The notes below the pieces were generated by a model. It searched no databases. It worked only from the letters and a program-made list of their open reading frames with translations, and was not told where the DNA came from. Below, one piece after another: positions 10,101-20,798 of a stretch of DNA of 64,000 nt. The position numbers were made by a program, and so were the translations under genes. Each line of letters starts with the position of its first letter. Positions within the stretch are counted from its first letter, which is position 1. Source of the DNA: Oscheius onirici (taxonomy: Eukaryota > Nematoda > Chromadorea > Rhabditida > Rhabditidae); the NCBI GenBank assembly GCA_932521025.1, contig OW051468.1, forward strand, positions 1,798,064-1,862,063, given 5' to 3'.

Positions 10101-13100
10101 GTGAGGAAATCAAAGAGGATAAAAGACACAGTAATTCTTTGGATCAGACAGAGAGACAGGTAGTCTTGAGTTCAAAGAGAAATTAGACAGACAGAGAGTC
10201 TACAGTAATCCTTCTGATTAGACAGAAAATCAGATAGTCACGAAATCAGAGAGTCACAAGACAGACAGAGAGTCTTCACTAATCCTTTAGATCAGACAGA
10301 GTCGGGAAATCAGAGAGACAGACAGTAAAGTTACAGTAACCTACTGAATCAGAGAGTCACTAGACAGTGAAACAGACTGAGAGTCAGGCAGTCCAGAACT
10401 CGAAGAGTCACTAGATAGACTGAGAGTCTACAGTAATCCTTCTGATCGGAAAGAGGATCAGATAGTCATGAGTCACTAGACAGACAGTTAGTGAGGAAAT
10501 TGTTGTTCTAATTAATTGCTCTTCCAAAGTGCAGACAACTGGAAAATATCTACCACAGGAAGAGAAGAATACAGATCGCCCACGAGGATCGCCTGGGAAC
10601 GCGTGGTTCTACCCCATTTCAATGCCTGTTAGAAATGGAAGAAACCCTCACCAAGTTCAATTGCGACGTACTTGTAACATCTGAAGCACGAATTGTCGGG
10701 AATGGATCTTTCATTCTATCGTCGTCTAAGCGAGTAGTGTTTCATTCTGGAGGACGATCTGCTGCTCATGGAATTGCATTTATCACCAGCTCGGACGTTG
10801 CCAAATCAGCTAAGTTTTTCCCACGGAATGAAAGGCTTGCAGCTCTACACTTGAAAGCACATCAGCTCTACATTATTGGATGTTATGCTCCTCCTTCTTT
10901 GGCGAGGAATAGTTTGCGCAGTGATATTGAACAAAAGAAGGACAAGGAGATTCGAAATACTGTAATGAGAGGACAGGGGACGAATCGGGCCAAAAGATGC
11001 ACAACTCACATGAACTCTATGCTATTAATGCGAGACACTGCCACTGGAGCTAACACATGTCACATGGTCAAGGAGTACTATGACAATCTCTACCGCTGCT
11101 CAATCCCTATACCTACGTGCATCGTCCCATCGGCAGATCCATTCCCATCTTTCACAAGAGATGAAGCCAAGTTTACAATGAAGTCCTTGAAAGTTGGACA
11201 TTCACCCGGACCGGATTATATATTTCCTGATATGCTAAACCTTGCCGCTGAACAACTTTCACCAGCTGTTGCAACACTTCTCAATGGGCTGTCACGAGGA
11301 GATGCCGTACCCACCGAGTTATGTGAGTCCTGGATGAAATTGTTGCACAAAGGTGGAAGTTCTGAAGACCTGGGCAATTTCCGGCCGATATCCTTACTGT
11401 CGACGGTTCTCAAAACGTGTACCGAAGCTGTTCTTCTACGGATGGAGAAGAAGCTGGAAGAGTTCGAGGATTCAAGTCAAAGTGGATTCCGAAAGGGATA
11501 TTCGACAATGGATCACGTTCATACCATCAAGCAAGTAGCAGAGAAATGCACGGAGTACTCTATTCCGATTTATCTCGCATTTGTGGACTTCTGTAAAGCC
11601 TTCGACTCTATTGAATGGAACGCAGTTTGGAGTACTCTGACATCTGCCGGGATTGACGTGGAATTGGTACTGATGCTGCAGAGGCTCTACGAATCTTCGA
11701 ATACCTATGTCATTGTGAATCAGGAGAAGGTGAAAGTCGAGTTCCAAAAAGGAGTAAGACAGGGAGACACACTTTCGCCGCTCCTGTTCAACTGTGTCTT
11801 ACGAAGCATTCTGAGATCTATAGACTGGGAAATGCAGGGATTGAAGGTGGACGGCCGACATTTGACAAGTCTGGAATATGCCGACGATGTTACGCTGGTT
11901 GCAAAGTCCCGTCCAGAATTGGAGAAAATGCTGAAAAAGCTGATTGAAGCAACATCAACAGTTGGGCTTCGTATCAACGACAAAAAGACGGTTCTGCTCA
12001 CTAGTTGCTCCACAACAAGAACTCCAATCAACGTCAATGGGCAAGCTTTCTCTTTCCGAAATGAGACAATCTACCTGGGTGTGCCCGTCTCAATCCCGCT
12101 AAACCGTCACAAGGAGATAGAGCGTAGTATCAGAAGAGGTTGGTTAGCCTGGAGTCAGCATTCAAAATGGCTCACCGATAATACAATTCCTATGGAAAAA
12201 AGACGGCGTCTCTTTAACGCTTGTATCACTTCGGCAGTCACGTATGGGTGTGAAACATGGACACTGTCCGAACAGGATAGAAAACAACTCAGAATTGTAC
12301 AGCGAAAAATGGAACGAAGGGTGCTCAGCTTCAAGTGAACAGTGGAATAGAGTCATTGTCCAACATAGATAATTCTACGATTTGGAAATTAATAATAATA
12401 ATAAGACAGAGTTGTGGATCGGGATAACATGTCAAGACGTGTCCCATCTAATCTCCTATGTGACAAGACATCTATAACCAGCCGGCTTCGCCGCCTGTCG
12501 GCGGCTTTATTTTTACTTGTGTCTTCTTCTTTACTTCTGATTCTTCCCCAGTCAACGGATCTCGTTTGATCCCTTCCCCAGTCAACGGATCTCTTTTGAT
12601 CCCTCCCTACTCAACCGATCTCTTCTGATCCCTTCTCTAATCGAGTGGTGCCTTCTCAAGCTGAATCAACTACAACTTGAGCGAACATTAACTCCAAGTC
12701 CAAAAGTTACCATCTAATCGACAAAACTTAATATGACTCGTTTTGACTTGTTCGAGGTTACGGACAAACAAACAATCACAGACACCATAGAATTTTAATA
12801 GTTTAGACCAGCCGGCTTCGCCGCCTGTCGGCCCCTTTTCTACTTGTGTTTTCTTCTTAACTTTTGATCCCTTCCCCAGTCAACCGATTTCTTACCAGCT
12901 TTTTTTCCTGCTAACCGATCCCTCTCTGATCTTATACAGATCAACCGATCTCTTCTAATCCCCTACCGGTTTCCCTGGCTGTGTTTCCTACTCAAAACAA
13001 TTTAGCAAAAATATTTGGCGTGGAGGGGAGTCGAACCCAGGTCGTCTGGGTAACAGCGGCGACTCTTAACAATACACCAAAATTTCGTGGCCATGGACAA

Positions 13101-13877
13101 ACCGACAGACAGACAAACAAACAAACAGACAGAGTCAGCCACAGACACCATAGCAATTTAATATTTTAGATTATTGTGTGTTAGTTGTGTCTGGAAGTAA
13201 AGACTGGGACTGTTGGATCGTTACCTTCTCGTGTTACAACACAGACGGAGAGTACAGAATGACTACAGTAATTATTTAGATCAGACAAGAGTCAGGTAGT
13301 CTAGAATTCGGAGAGTCACTAGATAGACAGAGAGTCTACAGTATTCCTTCTGACCAGACAGAGAGTCGGGAATCAGAGAGACGGAGAGTCTAGTTATAGT
13401 ACCCTACTGAATCAGAGAGTCACTAGACAGAGAGACACAATGAGAGTCAGAGAAGCAGTACAGCCCTCTTCAGATCTCTCCCTCTCCGTCAACTAGTCTC
13501 TCCCTGGAGTCAGGACAAGATGCTCAAAGAGGGCCTGACTCACTGTAAAGAACAGTACGACTGGATGTCCGAACAGATGACCATCTACCGTGATCTGGAG
13601 CGGAGTAGTGGTGAGTCTCTATTTCTCTCTCACTCTCTCTCACTCTTTAGGTTGCTCAGTCTCTCGGCGACTCCGTTCCTCTATGGAGAGATCCAGTAGT
13701 TTCTCCTGTCCCAATGTTTCTGCCTCTCCCTCAGTTTCACCCCAACTACCTCGTCCTGTCCGTCTCTCTCCAAACCTCATACTCATAATCTCACTGGCCT
13801 CAAATGTCGTTTTCATCTTCCTCATCATGGTCTTCATCTGTCTGATTTGGGCCAGTGGGAGGAGGGAAAAGTACTAG
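7172..13877 (+). CDS. Leucine-rich-repeat protein with signal peptide and C-terminal TM segment
   Basis: Exon 1 (7172-7246) encodes a signal peptide ('MFILLLLPLAEAC'). Exon 2 (7285-7514) is a Cys-rich N-terminal cap. Exon 3 (8151-8385) joins exon 4 (8424-8535) through a 38-nt intron that removes an apparent stop. The next exons (about 8907-9715) carry typical LRRs, for example 'LHSLRLSHNRLDDV', 'LHDLDLSHNQ' and 'LRVLDLSFNPIKELP'. After a 3.8 kb intron, terminal exons at about 13482-13611 and 13654-13877 encode a linker, a Ser/Pro-rich stretch and a TM helix ('IISLASNVVFIFLIMVFIC') with a short basic tail. The product should be an extracellular LRR receptor or adhesion-type type-I membrane protein. 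No cytoplasmic TIR or kinase domain is seen. The exon joining 8536 to 8907 is unresolved. The gene converges on the MCPH1 homologue, with about 80 bp between their stop codons. Confidence 0.78.
8590..8625 (+). repeat. tRNA-like box A remnant in an LRR-gene intron
   Basis: 'GATGGCGCAGTGGTAGG' matches the tRNA box A / D-arm pattern (TRGCNNARTGG), but no box B or foldable acceptor stem follows. A similar 'ATGGCGCAGTGGCAGAG' occurs on the minus strand at 19380-19395. Both look like decayed SINE or tRNA pseudogene material. Confidence 0.35.
9890..10500. repeat. Diverged minisatellite array (left part)
   Basis: Degenerate repeats of about 35-60 bp are built from 'GACAGACAGAGAGTC', 'TACAGTAATCCTTCTGA' and 'TCAGACAGAG'. 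They fill the LRR-gene intron and resume at about 13230-13460 beyond the inserted RTE element. The array was therefore one tract before the insertion. Confidence 0.8.
10520..12400 (+). mobile_element. RTE-clade non-LTR retrotransposon, internally deleted
   Basis: A single open frame (10635-12338, 567 codons) encodes the tail of an APE-type endonuclease domain ('RLAALHLKAHQLYIIGCYAPP') fused directly to a reverse transcriptase. Visible RT motifs are 'FRPISLLST', 'SQSGFRKGYST', 'FVDFCKAFDSI', 'GVRQGDTLSPLLFN' and the catalytic 'YADD'. The endonuclease-to-RT linker is shortened and the C-terminus ends early, after 'RRVLSFK'. The element is therefore a deletion derivative, although the frame stays open. 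A (AAT)n-like tail at about 12390-12403 is typical of RTE 3' ends. It lies in sense orientation in an intron of the LRR gene and splits a minisatellite. Confidence 0.88.
12478..13190. repeat. SINE-like dimer with tRNA-related box B
   Basis: Two related units begin with the same block ('GCCGGCTTCGCCGCCTGTCG') at 12481 and 12811, giving a 330-bp period. Each contains reiterated 'TCAACGGATCTC'/'TCAACCGATCTC' minisatellite units. Each ends in '(A)CAGACACCATAG' followed by an A/T-rich tail. In the second unit, 'GGAGTCGAACCC' (about 13028-13039) is the reverse complement of a Pol III box B, but the surrounding bases do not fold as a functional tRNA. A related tail ('GACGGACACCATTGAA') lies at about 26693. 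Confidence 0.55.
13230..13460. repeat. Diverged minisatellite array (right part)
   Basis: Same 'AGACAGAGAGTCTACAGTA' vocabulary as at 9890-10500. This is the other side of the tract that the RTE and SINE-like insertions interrupted. Confidence 0.75.
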
Positions 13878-13957
13878 GAAAATATTTGGGCAGAATAACA
13901 ATTTACAGTCAATAAATAGAGAGAACAATACAACAAAGTTACAGTATTCTTCCGAGT

Positions 13958-16900
13958 CTAATCGTCGTCCTGGTCCACGATTGAGACGGATACGTCCGAA
14001 TAGTCGCCAATGTTGAGAAGACGCGCTTCACTGATGCAGTCTAAAAACAAGCTGTGTTACAGAAATCGGCGTCCTTCGCGCGTCCAGTTTGTCAAGGGAA
14101 TCAAAGGAATATGAAGGTTTCTTTAAAAAAAAGTCTCTCATCGTCATAGAGCTACGAAGCTGCCTTTTGGAACGTTAAGGTGTTGTCCAAGCGTTTAACA
14201 ATTTTTCATTTTGAATTGGCTGCGCACCAACTGCAAAAACATAGAGTCTGCGTATACCGTAGTTGATCTTAACCGGAGATTATAAAAACCGTACCTAAAA
14301 TATAGCGTTCCGGGACGACTGACGGAGGCGGTCTGTTGGTTCTGGTCCACGGTACCTGTACCACCTGTCCTTCCGGCGCCACAATCAGCTCGCTGTCATT
14401 GGCGCATTTCGCTATCTAAAGCCGTTTTTTGCTAGAAAAAGAAGAAGATAGAATACCCGTCCTCCGCACTTTTTAATCAGCCATTTTAGGTCTTCCGTCG
14501 GCGGAGAGCAGGCCTCAGTCACCAGAATTTCGCCAAGTCTGCGGAAAAGTGTCGATTTATCCGTTTCGAGCTAAAAAGTCATTTTTATGGAGGAAACGGT
14601 GAAAATACCGATTTTTGCCATTTCGGATAGATGAATTTGCGCAGACTGACGAGTCTATCTTCCCGCTCGCTCACTGACAGCTAAACATCGTTTTTTAAAG
14701 AAACTGAAAAACTGACCCATTCGGCTGTGACGACAGGAATTCCGAGAACTAGAGCCTTCAGGGTGGCCAGTGTTCGATGGCCCTTGCAGCTGACGATACA
14801 ACGAGTTGCTGAAAATAGAATTTTTTTGCGATCACATAAATTTTTAGATTTGGACGTCTAGCTAGGTTCTTTCCAAATTTAGGATCAGCTCGGTCCGATC
14901 TGGTCGGTTTTTAGGAAAAGCGTCCAAAGTACAGTAATCCGTGGCTATTTCCTGGCAGGCTAACTGTCCAATCTGTAGCTACAACAGCTGTCTAACTGTC
15001 TACACTGTGGCCACAACGTGATAAAGCGCGTGTCAAATCTTCACTTTACGTATTTATACTTGACGAGAAATTGCGTACGAGCGAACAAGCCAATTTATTC
15101 GAATGCCTGCTGTATTTTTCGTACGTAACTTTGCGTAACGACAAGTACGGAAGATGATAATTTGGCAACAGCTATAGTCTGTAACTATTCAAAAACCTAC
15201 AGTAATCCAGACTCCTCTGACCATTGAGATTCAGTATTCCTGCCGCATCGCGCAGAATAGTTTCTTCCTCTCTGCTGAAGCCCGTAAAGACGACTCCTCT
15301 CTTCTGAATCCTCGACTCCGGCCGTCCTGCAAATTCGTCAGAACTGGGAATGTTCTGGAGTCGATTGATGACGGTCGAGGCTGTACTTATGAGCTGTCTC
15401 GGTACTGTAGCTAAATATTTGAACATTTCCCGCTATAAAAAGACGAACCTCGAGGAGTTCTCTGAATGGCAGCCGATTCGTCCAAGGTCTCAGAAATTAC
15501 CGGCATTCGGACTCGCTGAGAGGCTTTCTGGCTGGGTCGCTCCTTTTTCCGGCGGTATTTTGTGTTGTTTTGGAGTGTCTGGAACAGAAAAGTTTAAAAA
15601 AAAATTGGAGAAAATAAGTATACCCGATGTATCTGATTCAAGTTCTGAGGAAGTGTCTTTCTCATGTCATCAATGCCGTCGACTCGTCTCATCCGAACTG
15701 GCGGCTTGGCTGAATTCTGCCGATTCGTCAGATCGCGCAGTCCGTTCTCTGCTTCAGTCTGTTCGCGATTGGCCGTCATCTGCTGAACGGCAGCGGAAAA
15801 GGGAGCACGATGAGCTAGGCCGTAGGCTCCGTGGGAACGTCTTCGAAGAGGCAGATTCGTCGTTTTTGGGAGCTGAAAAAAGGAAATCAGCCACAATTGT
15901 CGAGAACCAACTAGAGCTGTTTTGAGAACGTGGTCAGTAAATGACGTACTCACTCGGTTGTACGCCCAATTGTCTAGCAATGGTGGGCTCTGATTGGCCT
16001 CAAGCCTCAAACAGATAAAATGGACTCAAATCTAGAGCTTTTGTCAAGTTTTTTCTATCGAAAATTTCGTTGAAAAGTTACCTGAACAGTACTGGTTCCT
16101 GTTGAACGGACTTCAGTTCTCTCCGAAAGGCTCTGTCGACTCGGACATCTGTCTCCGTGGCTCAAGGCCGCTATATCTTCTGCAAAGTAAGTTTTTTCTT
16201 AAAAATTAACATGAAAACAAACCTCGAGCTTCAATCTTGTCCAATTTCTTCGATAGTTTGTCAATTTTCGCCAGGAGCTGTGTAGCGGACATTGGTTCGT
16301 CGAAGGTCAGTTCTTCTGACTAAAAAATGGCTTTTTGGTAAAAAAAAAAAGAGGAAAGTACCTCGGAAATATTCTGATTGGCTGAAACAGCTGATGCTCG
16401 TCTTCTGGGCTCTAAGTCATCGTCTGGCGTTAGCTCTATTTGCTGGAAGGATTCGGCGAAAACGATCTGAAAATTGTGGCTAAGCTGTCTACCTGTCTAG
16501 TCTGTGGCGACATCAGCGGTCTAACTGTCTAGTCTGCGGCAATAACCCACCAAAAAGTCCTACCTCTTCCTGTTCGGCCGAGGACAGTCTCCTCAGCGAA
16601 TCCACCAGAAATTTGCCATCGTAGAGACTATAAGTCGCTTCTGGGACTCGACATTGACTAAAATAGCAGGCATGTACCCAGTGTGGGTCGACTAGAAATG
16701 GTCTCTTTTCCATTGAGAGTACGGATTGCAGGGTCTGAAAGCCTTTTTGTGCAAATTATGAGAAAAACGAACATTTTTCTTGCCGCCCCGTGAAAAAACG
16801 ACGTGAGTAGCTGACGGAGTCATTCTTCGCAGTACGAGGGCTCCCATCTGACGTAGTTTCGACTTGACCGTCTTGGACGATTCCGTGCAGCATTGGAAGT

Positions 16901-17409
16901 CTACAAAGACGCAGATTCCTGAATTTTGCTACATTTTGGTCTGAAGAATGGCTTGAAAACCTCGTAGAATGGAGTTACTCATGCACGAAGTGGATAAGTC
17001 GTCTTCTTCGGAGCTTATTTGATAAATTGCCTCTTTTACATCTTTTTCAAGCCGTTGGAATACGTCTTCCGACGAATAATTCACCGTGTCATCCTGAAAA
17101 ACTGATTTTCGGAAAAGGAAAACGAAGCACAATTTTTTTACCTCATCGGCCGTGGTGGCTACTTGGTCACTTTCCGGCGAAAAATCTAGTGATATTGTAA
17201 CCTCTGCCTCGTCTGCTCGTATCTGTTCCTCTTCCCGTGGAAAAATGTCCGGAATCGGGGTAATTTCTAGGTCCTGCAAGTTTTTCTGATCATTTTTTTA
17301 CAGAAATACCAAAACTGACCGAAAGTCGTGGATATAGCCGGTGAATACTGATTGAAACATCGTCGATTGGTGATATATCCAGGTCAGGAAAGTTGTGGGC
17401 CGTTGTCAT
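13958..17409 (-). CDS. mcph-1: Microcephalin (MCPH1) homologue, BRCT-domain protein
   Basis: The ATG at 17409 lies 12 bases after a TATTTTAG acceptor. An acidic N-terminal region ('DLDISPIDDVS', 'DLEITPIPDIFPREEEQI') precedes the first BRCT domain (about 16600-16880). That domain shows 'KLRQMGALVLRRMTPSATHV' and the conserved Trp in 'VDPHWVHACYFSQCRVPEA', as in the first BRCT of MCPH1. After a Ser/acidic linker, tandem BRCTs close the protein. One (about 15180-15330, continuing near 14650-14820) reads 'GVVFTGFSREE' and later 'LGIPVVTAEWV'. The last (13958-14560) has 'EILVTEACSPPTEDLKWLI' and 'VPERYILDCISEARLL', matching the vertebrate MCPH1 C-terminus. The family acts in chromosome condensation and the DNA-damage response, and its tandem BRCTs read phosphopeptides. 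Middle exon edges are uncertain. Confidence 0.82.
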
Positions 17410-18240
17410 CTACGCCGTTTCTAAAATACGCAGATTGTGAAATTATACCGTTTGTTTGGGGGCGGAGCTTCAGGGTGAGAGATTTCGCAAGGTCTCGTTA
17501 CGGTAAAGATCGATTCTCAAAGAGTTTTGGGAAGTGTTTATTGGAAAAAAAAGGCTCGGAAGCTCTATTTCTTCTACTAAGCAGTTCTTTTGACATTCTA
17601 GCTTACCTAGAGCACTCAATATAGTTTTCAGCCAATTAATTGTTACCCTGTTTCGATTCGCATACTTTTTCAAAGAGATTTTATGCTAGAAACTAGTGAA
17701 AAGGCAGGAAAAATGACTTATTTGCCCTCATTTTCCCTTTGTTATCAAACTTTCAAAAAATTTAGTTTGCCGCGGTTTGGTCGCTGCGCAGTCCGGCTAA
17801 ACAGCGCGCCATTTGGCTGCGTATCTTTTTCGCTCTCGTCTCAGAGAACGCACGTCGTCGTTGGTTGTTCTGGTTTTCACGCTAAATTTTGTTGATTTTG
17901 TGAAGATAAAGTTGTTTTGTATAAAATTTAGGCAAAAAATCATCTGAAAGATTCGAGAAACATGTGGAAAAAGTCAATTTTTCAACTAAAAGTCCTTGAC
18001 AAACTCTTCCACTGTTTACACCTGCTTTACCAGGCTTCAGTGTTTTTACATGTTTAAAACTAACACTCAGAAAAGAATATTCAGAAAAGTTTGACAATTT
18101 GACGTTGTAAAAGTTCTTCATATTGTTATTCCTATCAGCAGCTATTTCTGACGTCTTTTTTATGGTTTTTTGCTGAATGTGTAGCCTTCAGGCCTTTTCT
18201 CATTAATTTCCCAGCATTCAACAAATTTCTGCTTTCAGGC
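17410..18240. other. Intergenic region between divergently transcribed mcph-1 and cox-4
   Basis: No exon is supported. The two flanking genes are transcribed away from each other, so both upstream control regions should lie here. The last bases before cox-4 (CTGCTTTCAG, ending at 18238) are acceptor-like and sit just before the ATG. Confidence 0.5.
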
Positions 18241-18241
18241 G

Positions 18242-19815
18242 ATGTTGTCTCGTAACCTGGCCTTGCCCCGTCTGGCTATCCGCACATTCCAGACCTCCTC
18301 TTCGTTGTCTGGTGAGTTTTCTCCCTATTTTTGTTTTACAGGATAAATAACTGGTTTTACACTGAAAGATACAAGTTTATCACACTAAAATCATCCATTT
18401 GCAGGCGGACACCACATCGAGCACTGGTGGGGACCTGAGAGAGCCGCCGGTCGCGAGCTCGTCGGATATGGAGCTACAGGAGACAACGTAAGCCTGTTTA
18501 GACTTCATTTTACTAATTTTATTTTAGACCTACCAGGACCGCCTTGACTACTGGTACCCTGCCATCCGTTTCCGCAAGGAGGACGGAACCATCGCCCCAA
18601 TCAGACAAAAGGAGCAGGGTGACTGGAAGAAGCTCTCCGACGAGGAGAAGAAGCTTTGTACGTAGTTTTTTAGCCTTAAAGCTGAAATTTAGCCGAATTT
18701 GTAGCCTGAAGTCCTGTCTGGATACTCAGTCGGCAAAGATGTTCACCAGATCGTTTACCATAGCCGCTGATACACAGCACAACCATGTATAAGCTGCGGA
18801 TTAGCTTGTCAGTCATGATGCGCAGTGAAATCCAACAAATTAACTGTACATGGTCTACTGTTAGTGCCAAGGTTGGGAACGGGCCGGGCTCGGGCCCAAA
18901 TTTTCAAACCCGGCCCGAGCCTGAAAGGGTCCGAAGGAAAAAATTGGGAAAACATGGGTATTTTTCTGATTTTTAGTGTTAAACTTGTGAAAAAAGACAT
19001 AATTTGATCCTTTATTATGCAATCCTTACTTAGTACTAAAACATACTAAAAAATCATTATAATATGAGTACCTTTATTTTTGACCCCACCCCCTTCCACA
19101 GCTAAGTCTGGAACGTCGGGCCTAGACGGGCCGCCCATGCCCGAAAGTTTAGGCCCGGCCCGTTCCCAACCCTGGTTAGTGCGCAGCATGAAAACTTCTA
19201 TAAACTTTCATATTTTCACTGCCTCGAGGCCCTGGAAGCCGGTGAAAAGTATTTACATGAGACAAATGGCTGTACTGGTCCAGAAATGGCAACAAAACAT
19301 TGTCCTAGCGTTATTTTGAAGGAAAAATAGCAAAAAAACGAGAAACTTGTAAGCGGAATCGAACCTGTGACGTTCGCTCTGCCACTGCGCCATGGTTAAA
19401 ACCTTAAGTCTGGAGACGGTTCGATTTTGAAAGTATCGGTTTTGGTATCACGGCCTAAATTAATAATTTTCTTGCTAAAAAAAAACTCATTCTCCCAACT
19501 TTCAGTGTACCGCTACTCCTTCAAGCAGACTCTGGCCGAGTTTGAAGCACCTACCGGCTACTGGAAGGTCGCCACGTCTGTCATTCTGTCCGTCCTGGCC
19601 CTCGCTACCCTCTACGCCACCTTCCTGAACAAATATGCCTATCCCGAGCTGCCGCCAACCTTCCAGGATGAGTACAAGGAGGCCCAAGTCGAGAGGATGC
19701 TCGTTTTGGAGAAGGTGAGCCCACTGCTCTCGATTTTCGCTAATTCGAGATATTTCAGGGTCAATTCCTCGGTCCCGCCAAGCACTACGATTATGAGAAC
19801 AAGAAGTGGAAATAA
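18242..19815 (+). CDS. cox-4: Cytochrome c oxidase subunit 4, mitochondrial
   Basis: Five exons: 18242-18311, 18405-18487, 18528-18657, 19506-19714 and 19759-19815. The N-terminus ('MLSRNLALPRLAIRTFQ') is a basic, Arg-rich mitochondrial targeting sequence. The mature part shows COX4 landmarks: 'YYWYPAIRF'-like ('DYWYPAIRFRKEDG'), 'KLLYRYSFKQTLAEFEAP', one TM helix ('VILSVLALATLYATFLN') and the end 'HYDYENKKWK', close to the vertebrate 'WDYEKNEWKK'. The protein is a nuclear-encoded inner-membrane subunit of complex IV. Intron 3 (18658-19505) is about 850 bp, twenty times the size of its neighbours, because it holds a hAT MITE and a tRNA-like fragment. An acceptor-like CTTTCAG three bases before the ATG suggests spliced-leader addition. 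Confidence 0.96.
18868..19174. mobile_element. hAT-type MITE in a cox-4 intron
   Basis: A 307-bp element has terminal inverted repeats (left 'CAAGGTTGGGAACGGGCCGG', right end reading 'CAGGGTTGGGAACGGGCCGG' on the minus strand). It is flanked by a perfect 8-bp target duplication, GTTAGTGC, at 18860-18867 and 19175-19182. An 8-bp duplication and CA(G)GG-type ends indicate the hAT superfamily. No transposase frame is present, so it is non-autonomous. Confidence 0.92.
19353..19395 (-). repeat. tRNA-like fragment lacking the anticodon arm
   Basis: On the minus strand, 'TGGCGCAGTGGCAGAGCG' (box A) and 'GGTTCGATTCC' (box B) are both excellent Pol III matches. Only about 27 nt separate their starts, against about 45 in a tRNA, so the anticodon arm is missing. 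This is a tRNA pseudogene or SINE head in the long cox-4 intron. Confidence 0.6.
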
Positions 19816-20124
19816 GCGACTCGTAGACCCCAATATAATAGCCCAACAACCCCATTTTTCGTGTATTTTACCATCTTTTTGTGGCTGGCAAAACTGCTTC
19901 AGCTCTTTCAGTCTAGGTTATAGATGAACTGCTGGTTTTGTTTGCCCTGAAAGTTGTCCGAAATGTGCGATAAGTGTGTAGTATAAATCTGGCTTTGTGA
20001 TTGCAATTTTTCTTCATCCAAAATAATGGGAGAAGACTCGACAAAGTACCAGAGAAGTGCTCATCTCTTCCAGACGTGTCTCCTATCGCAGTCGTCCACC
20101 TTACAGACATGAGTATGTCAATCG

Positions 20125-20690
20125 TCTATGCCAAAGTCCAAAAAAAAGCTCTCAATGCTGCTTCTTGAGCAGTTTGCCGAAGAATCAATAAGCTTTGCCA
20201 TCCTGAGCATTTCCGACCAGGGATGGCAAACCTGGCAAAAAAAATCGCGCCGGCCAGGCCAGGCTGTAAACAGGGCGCCAAACCTGGCCCAACCTGGCCA
20301 GGTTTGGCGACTAGGATCGCGGCGGGACCCTCGCCGCGGGTTACTGTAGCAAATCGATAAAACCATTTTTCTTGTAGATTCTTGTACTAGATGTTATTGT
20401 TGTCCCTTTTTTCGTTGCAAAACGTTATAAAGTCACCAACAACGACAATAAAGTAGGAAAAATGGAGTTTTATCGATTTGCTACAGTAACCCGCCACGAT
20501 CCTAGCCGCCAAAACTGGCCAGGTTTGGCGCGCTGTTTACAACCCAACCTGGCCGGCCAGCTTTGCCATCCCTGTTCCGACAAACTGCTGGCCGAACAGA
20601 AGTGCGAGGAGGAAACTTAGTCGAGGATATAAAGAAGAATCTGGCCAAGCTCTTCCAAGAGCCTCCGTGATAATCAGGCAGAAAAAAGAT
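20125..20690 (+). pseudogene. Short open frame split by a hAT MITE
   Basis: A frame starting at the ATG at 20128 reads 'MPKSKKKLSMLLLEQFAEES...' up to the MITE at 20218. If the 357-bp MITE and one target copy are removed, the frame continues as '...SDKLLAEQKCEEET' and then stops. The family is not recognised. It may be a decayed exon or only a chance frame that survived around the insertion. Confidence 0.25.
20218..20574. mobile_element. hAT-type MITE with internal palindrome
   Basis: Termini 'CAGGGATGGCAAACCTGGC' and '...GCTTTGCCATCCCTG' are inverted and flanked by TTCCGAC on both sides (20211-20217 and 20575-20581; 7 bp exact, 8 with one mismatch). Inside, 'AACCTGGCCAGGTTTGGCG' and 'TTACTGTAGCAAATCGATAA' recur in inverted order. 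Almost the whole element can fold into a hairpin. The CAGGGATGG start is the classic hAT signature. Confidence 0.88.
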
Positions 20691-20798
20691 CGCTACGAAA
20701 AGTTTTGTAGCTTGCTGAAAGTGCTTGTGCCTGCATTGACACGAGGCAAGACTAGACAGCGTGAAACAATAACAGACATTTATTGTAACAAAAACAAT

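Noticed and set aside
9890-10500. Possible CRISPR-like array
   Set aside because: Repeats are degenerate, the spacers are themselves repeats, and the context is a eukaryotic intron. It is a minisatellite.
13018-13095. Possible tRNA gene on the minus strand
   Set aside because: Box B is good, but the T-stem and acceptor stem do not pair. It is better explained as part of a SINE-like repeat.
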